In this document: one piece after another, positions 57,541-64,000 of the stretch
Layout of the letters: each line of letters starts with the position of its first letter
Numbering within the stretch: the first letter of the stretch is position 1
Source of the DNA: Adiantum capillus-veneris
Taxonomy: Eukaryota > Streptophyta > Polypodiopsida > Polypodiales > Pteridaceae
Reading direction: 5' to 3'
NCBI GenBank assembly: GCA_014529385.2
Contig: CM043953.1
Span: forward strand, 85,322,342-85,386,341
DNA: 64,000 nt
Made by a program: the position numbers and the translations under genes
Notes under the pieces: generated by a model
What the model was told of the DNA's origin: nothing
Seen by the model: the letters and a program-made list of their open reading frames with translations, nothing else
Database searches by the model: none

Positions 57541-59084
57541 TGGGTTCTTGCACCTGTGTTAGAAGGGGTTGTCAAAGCATTAAAAACATGGGTAGCCATG
57601 GCTTTCTCTTATCCAGAATTTCATGGAAGAAGTGATGAAGATGTGGAAGACTTTTTGGAAAAGATGAAGGTTGCCTGCATTAGCAATCAGATTCATGATC
57701 TAGCACAAATGTTATGTCTTCTCCAGATTTTTTTGAAGAGTGATGCACGAGTTTAGTCCAAAGCATTTGAAGAGGAGTTACCTACGGCTGATCCACCTGT
57801 GAGATTAAGTTCGGACAATCTACGGCATGGATTGGAAGTGGAGTTTGTGAAGACAGAAGATCTTGACAAAGTGTGGCAAGAAGTACAGGGTTTGGTGCAA
57901 CGGGAAGGTGAGCCAATAGATGAATACATACATAATTTTTCAATGTCTTGGGAGCGTATGTGCAAGGCCTTAGCACCACAAGTATCCCCATGCGACATGA
58001 TGAAGAAGGAAAAGTTCTTGGCTGGTCTTTGGGAGAGTATACATTAGAGAGTGGAGCTAAAGAAGCCTAGGACATATAAAGATGCACTAGAGGTAGCAAA
58101 GAACAAAGAGTGGAAGCTGAGAAGAATGAGAGGAGTAGCCTCTTTGCCCAGGAGGTGTGAGTTTACGCCTATGGATTCTTTGCAAGTTCGCATGCCAGGG
58201 GTTCATCATGAACCAGTGGTTTCTATTACTCCTCAAGTTATGCCAACAGTGGTCACTACAATAGTGCAAGATGATGGGCTATGGCAAGACATGAGGCAAG
58301 TGGTAGATTTAATGAAGAATCTGAACCTAAACATGCTAGGTAATTTGGGAAATAATCGAGGTCAAGTGAGGTTTGTAAATCAGCCATGCACATCAGCAAG
58401 GAGGTGAAGAAAGACGCAAGAATGGTATTGGACAAAGCAATGGTAGAGCTTGGAGGCAGACACCCACATGTTATAATTGCGGAGAGTTGGGCCACATCAG
58501 CCCCGCAATGTGATAAGCCACCAAGGATGGGGGGAGACATGTATCCATTGCCAAGGCACGTGCTAACTAGGTCAAATGATTATGGCATTGAAATTAAGGG
58601 AGAAGAAGGAAACAGTGGATTAACTCAAGAGGAAAATGGAAAGACAAAAGTGATAAGTGTGGTCACCTTGAAGAAGGCAACAAAGCTGGAGGATACATTA
58701 GAGATGCCTATTGGGAAGAAGACCACACAGGATAAGTAAGGAATAAATACCCCAGGTCCTAGTAAGAAGAAGGGAAAGAGCCATGAAGGCGAGGATGTCA
58801 AGGACAAGAGGAAGAGAAGGTATCGCCACAAGTTTCATGTTTCAGATTTTTCACTAGGGGATGGGCAATTAAGCTATGACTTGAAGGAGGATCTGACAAG
58901 AAGGAAAGCAGATGCTACTTTTGGGCAGCTTATAGAGATGGTGCCTAAGCTAAAGCGACATTGGAAGAGGACGGCTAACCCAATGGAGAAAGAACCACAG
59001 AGAGGTTCACTGAAGGTGTTGGTGATGGATGAGGTATCAGACATTTTCCCAATAGTAGATGTGTGGCACAAAAGAAAAAATATG
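57541..59084 (+). pseudogene. Gypsy gag and pre-protease region, cut off by an LTR insertion
   Basis: Retrotrans_gag is visible at 57,600-58,050: FSYPEFHGRSDEDVEDFLEK, then VWQEVQGLVQREGEPIDEYI, and FSMSWERMCKALAP. Stops sit at 57,754 and 58,045. A CCHC knuckle, CYNCGELGHISP, begins at 58,469, but an extra G near 58,502-58,505 shifts the frame just before the last Cys. Beyond it the frame 58,881-59,084 gives QLIEMVPKLKRHWKRTANP and DIFPIVDVWHKRKN, typical of the segment ahead of the protease. The sequence ends at 59,084 against the chromovirus LTR, so the protease active site is lost. It belongs to a gypsy on the opposite strand from the array that follows. Confidence 0.8.
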
Positions 59085-59986
59085 TGTCATAGGAACAGAA
59101 TAATAGAGATAGACAGCAAAGACAGAGAAAGAGATCTTTGTATTGATAGTGTTTGATACAACAGAGGAGCAATAAAATATATGGGCGCACTCCGTTGTAC
59201 GCAGCTCGAACCTCCCGACCACCCCCGAGCTTCAGTCCGCTTGCATGCAGCGTCTCACTCGCACTCGCACTCACACTCGCAGAAGAGAGATCGGTGAATG
59301 ATCCCCCAAAACGCACCACCCGTCCTTGTATTCTGATTTTTTCTCCAAAAGCATGCGACCTCTCAAAATAGCCGCTTTTCTATTTTTGGCGTTCGGTCGA
59401 CTCGACTTGCGTGCCAAGTATACCTGCGAGAATAAGGTAAGAACGTGATCGCAAAGATTTTCTAATTTTTTTAAAAATAAAAAGTCCCAAAATTTTCAGC
59501 TGTCTTCAACTGAATATAACTCCCAAACGGAGCCAAAATAGCCCAAGTCCGTCTCACACAATCTTGTTGCCCTCGTTGCGCTCTTCGATGGCTATGTGAT
59601 GGAAAATTTCCATAGCCTGCTCTGATTTGCTGAAAATCAACCTGCAAAACAGAATTTTCTACAAAAACGATGCAAAAACAACAAATCCCACTTTTTTCTT
59701 AATCTTTGGCCCTCAACGAGCATCAAAACATCAAAATCTCTAAAGACTCAGAGAGCTAAAGTAGTTCTTATAACACAGGCTTCAATCGCTTCATACAACA
59801 CTTTTCCAAAATCCCACGTTAACACCTTAAAAAATGCCCCAGAAAGTGCCTTCCGGATCAAAAAAATTGATTGGACGGAAACAACCCATACATCCTTCTA
59901 CACAGTGGACTAACTTTAAAATGACCAAAACTTCCTAGAAAAACAAAATTTATTGCTAAAACACCTCAAAATCAAGTCTTGTTACA
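59085..59986 (-). repeat. Chromovirus LTR 1 (902 bp)
   Basis: Minus-strand start TGTAACAAGACTTG at 59,986 follows the polypurine tract AAAAGGGGAGAT; the minus-strand end is CCTATGACA at 59,085. The last roughly 370 bases (59,085-59,455) closely match 62,142-62,540, including a (CACTCG)n-like array and AGTATACCTGCGAGAATAA. The first roughly 530 bases (U3 in LTR terms) do not match LTR 2 by eye. It lies in the plus-strand gag relic. Confidence 0.8.
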
Positions 59987-59998
59987 ATCTCCCCTTTT
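59987..59998 (-). promoter_or_regulatory. Polypurine tract of the chromovirus
   Basis: AAAAGGGGAGAT on the minus strand, directly before the LTR. The same position in the neighbouring copy (63,307-63,319) reads GATAAGGGGAGAA. Confidence 0.75.
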
Positions 59999-60015
59999 CA
60001 AAATTAACTCTGTCC

Positions 60016-62355
60016 TCAGAGTTGGAAGGAGGGAAATTCACTTTGCAAAACACTAAGATCAACCCATGATGCATCCTCTACTGGATAGTTCTGCCACTTA
60101 ACCAAAACTTCCACAATGTCTCTATTTCTCAGATGTCTCACACTCCTATCTAGCACTAATTCTTGTTCTATTGTGAATGTTCCGTCATCTTTCAACTTAG
60201 AGTTGTCCTGTAAAACATGATGCACGTTAGGAACATACTTTTTCAATAAACTCACATGAAATACAGACTGCACTTTGACATGAGAAGGCAATTCCAATTT
60301 GTAAGCTAATGAACTAATGCGCTTCAAAATTTTAAATGGCCCAGCAAATCGTGGAGACAATCTCTTATCCTTTCCAAGAATCAAATGAGACTTCTCGGGA
60401 ATAACCTTTAAGAAAACCATATCATCAGTTTCATACTCCACAACCCGATGTTTCTTGTCATAATACAATTTATGTCTCTTTTGAGCTTCTCTAATATTCC
60501 CCTTGATTTTGGCCAACTCGTTATCCATTTTCTCAAGCATCTCACGTGACAGTTCTACCTTATTCCTCGAGTTAAGAAAATTAATAGGTGTGGGACAGTT
60601 ATAGCCATACATTGCCTCAAACGGAGTCATCCTAATAGATGAATGATATGAACTGTTATATGCAAATTCAACCAAAGGCAAATATTCATTCCAATTAGAT
60701 TGGTTTTCATTGACATACATTCGTAACATATCTTCTAAAATACGATTCACTCTCTCCGTTTCCCCATCTGTTTGAGGATGAAAAGCAATACACATGCATA
60801 ACTGGGTACCTATAGAGTGAAAAGTCGCTCTCCAAAAATGAGAAGTGAACTTAGAATCTCTGTCAGACACTATGCTCTTGGGCATGCCATGAAAACGAAA
60901 TATCTCTTTCACAAGCAAGCGTGCAATGGTCAAAGCAATATCAATTATTTTTATAGGAGAGAAGTGAGCTTGTTTTGTGAGTCTATCTACCACCACAAAG
61001 ATCAAGTCATACCCTCCACTAGTAGTAGGAAGTCTAATGATAAAGTCCATGGATATAGACTCCCACTTCTGTAAAGGAATGTCTAAGGGTTGAAGGTCAC
61101 CAGGCATCCTCTTATGTTCAATTTTAACTTGTTGACATTGAAAGCATTCACGCACATAATTCTTAACATCCAATTTCATACGCGGCCAAAAGAATGAACT
61201 TTTAATCTTTTCATATGTCTTATTCAATCCAGGATGACCAGAAAAAGGTGAGTTATGAAACTCATGAAAAATTTGACTCTTAAAAGCAGAATTTGCAGGA
61301 ATACACAAGCGGTCATAATAATACAGATTTTCCTTATACAAGTGATATATGTTCTCATACATCTCACCAATATTCTCACGCAAGAATTTCAAAATAGACA
61401 CGTAAAAAAAAGCATTTTCAACTTCAGCATGTATCTCATCAATCAAATTGGATCGCACAATAGTCAACAAATTACACATAGGTCTACGACTCAATGCATC
61501 TGCAACTTTATTTTCTTTTCCACACAAATACTTCAAATCAAAATCATACTCAACCAGCAATTCAATCCATCTCCTTTGTCTGTTGTTTAACAATGGCTGA
61601 GTGAAAATATACTTCAAACTTTGATGATCAGTACGCAATTCAAATTTGACACCAAGCAAAAGATGACGCCAATGTTTCAATGTATGAACAAGAGCAATCA
61701 ATTCTAGATCATGTGTTGCATAATTCAATTCATGTCGTCTTAATTTCCTAGACTCATATGCAACCACTCTTCCTTCTTGTATCAAAACACAACCTAGTTG
61801 TTCTCCACTAGCGTCACATGACACAACAAATGGTTTGCCCATCTCAAGAACTTTTAAAACACAATTTTCCGCTATTTTTGCCTTTAAGGTCTCAAAAGCA
61901 GTCTCACAGGTAGAATTCCGCACAAAACCCTTGTCTTTCTTGGTGAATTCGGTCAAAGGACTTGCTATCTTAGAGAAATCTTTAATGTGTGCTCTCTCAT
62001 ATTGTGATAGACCCATAAAGCTTCTCACATCCCTTAATGACTTTGGTGTTGGCCACTCCACAATAGTCCTAACTTGGTCAAGATCAATGTGAATCCCCTC
62101 TTTAGAAATCACTCTTCCCAAATACACAATCTGATACCAATTGTCGTAGGAACAGAATAATAGAGATAGGCAACAAAAGATAGAGAAAGAGATCTTTGTA
62201 TTGATGGATTTTTGTAGGGTTTTATTACAACAGAGGAGCAATAAAATATATGGACGCACTCCATTGTACGGAGCTCGAACCTCTCGACCACCCCCGAGCT
62301 TCAGTTCGCTTGCATGCAGCGTCTCACTCACACTCGCACTCGCACTCGCACTCAC
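60016..62355 (-). CDS. Chromovirus pol remnant, RNase H-integrase-chromodomain, open for 779 codons
   Basis: The frame begins inside LTR 2 and crosses the primer-binding site, so roughly the first 75 residues (SASASASVSETLHASELKLG and a hydrophobic stretch) are LTR-derived. Pol starts abruptly with YLGRVISKEGIHIDL, the end of RT. RNase H follows with VSCDASGEQLGCVLI, YATHDLELIALVHTLK, RTDHQSLKYIF and KVADALSR. Integrase has HPGLNKTYEKIKSSFFWPRM, CFQCQQVK, SMDFIIRLP, SIVSDRDSKF and HPQTDGETERVNR, so D, D and E are present. GPFKILKRIS marks the GPY/F module. The C-terminal DRSVRHLRNRDIVEVLVKW and NYPVEDASWVDL form a chromodomain, which steers chromovirus integration to certain chromatin. Gag, protease and most of RT are missing. 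Lack of stops over 2.1 kb of pol suggests a young copy. Confidence 0.9.
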   Translation of the reverse strand: MSASASASVSETLHASELKLGGGREVRAPYNGVRPYILLLLCCNKTLQKSINTKISFSIFCCLSLLFCSYDNWYQIVYLGRVISKEGIHIDLDQVRTIVEWPTPKSLRDVRSFMGLSQYERAHIKDFSKIASPLTEFTKKDKGFVRNSTCETAFETLKAKIAENCVLKVLEMGKPFVVSCDASGEQLGCVLIQEGRVVAYESRKLRRHELNYATHDLELIALVHTLKHWRHLLLGVKFELRTDHQSLKYIFTQPLLNNRQRRWIELLVEYDFDLKYLCGKENKVADALSRRPMCNLLTIVRSNLIDEIHAEVENAFFYVSILKFLRENIGEMYENIYHLYKENLYYYDRLCIPANSAFKSQIFHEFHNSPFSGHPGLNKTYEKIKSSFFWPRMKLDVKNYVRECFQCQQVKIEHKRMPGDLQPLDIPLQKWESISMDFIIRLPTTSGGYDLIFVVVDRLTKQAHFSPIKIIDIALTIARLLVKEIFRFHGMPKSIVSDRDSKFTSHFWRATFHSIGTQLCMCIAFHPQTDGETERVNRILEDMLRMYVNENQSNWNEYLPLVEFAYNSSYHSSIRMTPFEAMYGYNCPTPINFLNSRNKVELSREMLEKMDNELAKIKGNIREAQKRHKLYYDKKHRVVEYETDDMVFLKVIPEKSHLILGKDKRLSPRFAGPFKILKRISSLAYKLELPSHVKVQSVFHVSLLKKYVPNVHHVLQDNSKLKDDGTFTIEQELVLDRSVRHLRNRDIVEVLVKWQNYPVEDASWVDLSVLQSEFPSFQL
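62131..62139 (-). promoter_or_regulatory. Primer-binding site (initiator-Met tRNA type)
   Basis: TGGTATCAG lies two bases inside LTR 2 on the minus strand. It matches the start of the common plant primer-binding site complementary to initiator tRNA-Met. RT sequence begins within a few bases of it, marking the internal deletion. Confidence 0.75.
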
Positions 62356-63306
62356 ACTCAGTACAGAAGAGGAGATCTGTGAATGATCCCCAAACGCACC
62401 ACCATCGTACTTTTATCCTTCTTTTTCTCGAAAAGCCTGCGACTTCTCAAAATAGCCGCTAATTAAGTGTTCGATCGACTCGATTTTTGCACCAAGTATA
62501 CCTGCGAGAATAAGATAAGAACGTGATCGCTAAGCGATCCGTAAAGGTTAGATTTTTATCATGACACTTTGCACAGATCCTGTTTCACACATTGATTTCT
62601 GCATTGCCTACAAAATAGACAAAAGAACATACTCGTGCAACCAATTTAACATGAAAATCAAAGTAAAGAAAAATATAATTATGTACCTTCATAATCTCAA
62701 TTGCAATAGTCTACCATGAAGAAACAAATCCACTTCTTGGTTGATAGCAGGGAGAACTGTATGATCTTGTATGTCTATCTGTCCTTGTGTATACTACACT
62801 GTTGCTGCCTTCTATTTGTTTTAATCATAACTTTTACAAACAAACTCAGAACAGAGCAATCCAGGTACTCAAAACGACGGGAATAGGTCTGGTCTACAAG
62901 GCATCACAGACAGAATTACGAAAAACGGTTTTCTCTGGCTGAAAATGCAACTTTTAGGTCTCGACTCCTAAAACCTCTATTTTTGGGTCTCCACTACTTT
63001 TTAAACTTATTTTAAGCTTACCAATGCATTTTAAGCTAAAACACATAAATATAAAACACTGATATTAATAAAAATCTCAATTTACTCTTCATAGACAGAC
63101 TATGTGTTATTCATTAATCTTTATCAAATACTTCTTTAGTGTATAATTTAAAGAAAGAATATATGTTCTCTCTTAATATCTCAAACTCATTCATATAAGC
63201 TCTATTTAATAGACTATTCAACAATCTTTCAAATCGTGTTAAACGAAAGATATGCCCTACTACATTCTTCTCGACGTTAAGAACTTCAAAAATTAGTTCT
63301 ATTACA
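62142..63306 (-). repeat. Chromovirus LTR 2 (1,165 bp)
   Basis: Minus-strand start TGTAATAGAACTAA at 63,306, end CCTACGACA at 62,142. It serves as the 5' LTR of the deleted pol copy to its left and as the 3' LTR of the partial copy to its right. The U5-side match with LTR 1 is good; the U3 side is different and about 260 bases longer. Confidence 0.75.
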
Positions 63307-63736
63307 TTCTCCCCTTATCAAAATTAACTCTGTCCTCAGAGTTGGTCGAAAGAGAGAAAAATTCTCTTTGCAAAACACTAAGATCAACTCATGATGCATC
63401 CTCTACTAGATAGTTCTGCCACTTAACCAAAACTTCCACAATGTCTCTATTTCTCAGATGTTTAACACGCCTATCTAGCACTAAGTCTGGTTGTACAGTC
63501 AATGTTCCGTCATCTTTCAACTTAGAGTTGTCCTGCAAAACATGATGCACATTAGGAACATACTTTTTCAATAAACTCACATGAAACACACGATGCACTT
63601 TGACATGAAAAGGCAATTCCAATTTGTAAGCTAATGAACCAATGCGCTTCAAAATTTTAAATGACCCAGCAAATCATGGAGACAATCTCTTATCCTTTCC
63701 AAGAATCAAATGAGACTTCTCGGGAATAACCTTTAA
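63307..63736 (-). pseudogene. Second chromovirus copy, 3' end of pol
   Basis: This repeats the last part of the pol frame at 60,003-60,410: YKLELPFHVKVHRVFHVSLL, VPNVHHVLQDNSKLKDDG, then DRRVKHLRNRDIVEVLVKWQ, the chromodomain. At 63,389 a TGA replaces the Trp codon of the WVDL motif, so the frame ends early. At its far end the match to the intact copy stops at 63,736 in AACCTTTAA, where different sequence starts. Confidence 0.85.
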
Positions 63737-64000
63737 CACTAGGTTGGTAACCTAACAGGACATAAAAGTGTCCTTTCAGGGTTTTGAAAAAAACCTCCAA
63801 AACCATAGTAGATCTACTCATTTTGTAAAATCCTTTCATGAGGTTATAGTTCAAGGCCTACTACACATGGAAAAAATAAGAAACTTGTAAAATTTCTCAT
63901 CTTTTGGTCACACCAAGCCTCCAAAGTTGATGGACCAGTACATTTTCATCAAAACAGTCATTTCTTACGTTTTGCTGCATAAAAATAAGATTAGGGATTT
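63737..64000 (+). mobile_element. Start of an inserted element with a CACTA end
   Basis: The sequence starts CACTAGGTTGGTAACC and interrupts the chromovirus at a point where the intact copy continues AAGAAAACC. The next roughly 100 bases resemble 12,664-12,765 (shared AAGTGTCCTTTT-like and TTTTGTAAAATC-like blocks). The triplet before it is TAA. The other end is outside the window, so size and coding content are unknown. Confidence 0.5.

Noticed and set aside
62109-62355. Possible signal peptide or membrane segment (ILLLLCC...) at the start of the 779-codon frame
   Set aside because: That part is LTR sequence brought in frame by a deletion. The same frame in LTR 1 (59,037-59,319, minus) encodes similar residues without any pol.

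Overview
The window reads as plant nuclear DNA. It holds LTR retrotransposons of the Ty3/Gypsy order, a pair of CACTA (En/Spm-type) DNA transposons with introns, long (GA)n/(CT)n and (GT)n/(CA)n runs, and short relics of plant gene families (PPR repeats, a heavy-metal-associated isoprenylated protein, a histone H3 fold). The PLS-style PPR debris and the CT-rich composition make me lean towards a fern-like, non-seed land plant, but that is a weak inference. I see no intact ordinary host gene. The window is a nest of transposable elements in several stages of decay.

Layout. 1-6.1 kb: non-coding DNA, an inverted-repeat structure (arms about 2.3-2.96 and 4.42-4.85 kb) around a microsatellite-rich repeat (3.19-4.41 kb), and a broken PPR fragment (4.80-5.11 kb). 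6.1-28.3 kb: one minus-strand Tat-like gypsy element with dual RNase H, taken apart by two insertions. A segment of about 9.5 kb (8.31-17.79 kb), full of palindromic repeats, splits its RNase H. A CACTA element (21,527-27,969) splits its gag. 29.75-38.72 kb: a second copy of the 3.19-4.41 kb repeat, opened by a second CACTA element (30,006-37,770) in the opposite orientation with a perfect AAG target duplication. 38.8-52 kb: mostly non-coding, with small foldback or terminal-inverted-repeat elements, decayed coding segments of unknown family, a clear but divergent histone H3 fold (42,644-42,988) and a zone dense in GTACCAAA motifs. 52.1-54.6 kb: the 3' end of a plus-strand Tat-like gypsy. 57.5-59.08 kb: plus-strand gag of another gypsy, cut just before its protease by a minus-strand chromovirus array (LTR, deleted internal region, LTR, partial internal region; 59,085-63,736). 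That array is itself interrupted at 63,737 by sequence starting CACTAGG.

The two CACTA copies are the most informative system. Each has 12-bp terminal inverted repeats (CACTACAAGAGG), dense subterminal GCGTCGCTAT-type repeats, a six-exon Tnp2-like transposase gene (C-terminal exons deleted in copy 1), a second three-exon gene of the Transposase_24 type, and a captured fragment of a heavy-metal-associated (HMA, CxxC) isoprenylated plant protein. Neither transposase gene is intact. Copy 1 has lost about 1.67 kb (exons 4 to 6) and carries several nonsense changes. Copy 2 has all six exons but two single-base deletions near the catalytic Asp-Gly motif. Its second gene is open. Together they form a large genomic inverted repeat with a spacer of about 2 kb.

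The chromovirus ORF (60,016-62,355) is the longest open frame. It retains RNase H, integrase with D, D and E in place, and a chromodomain, but it lacks gag, protease and most of the RT, and it opens inside the LTR. All assignments come from reading the sequence; no database search was run.
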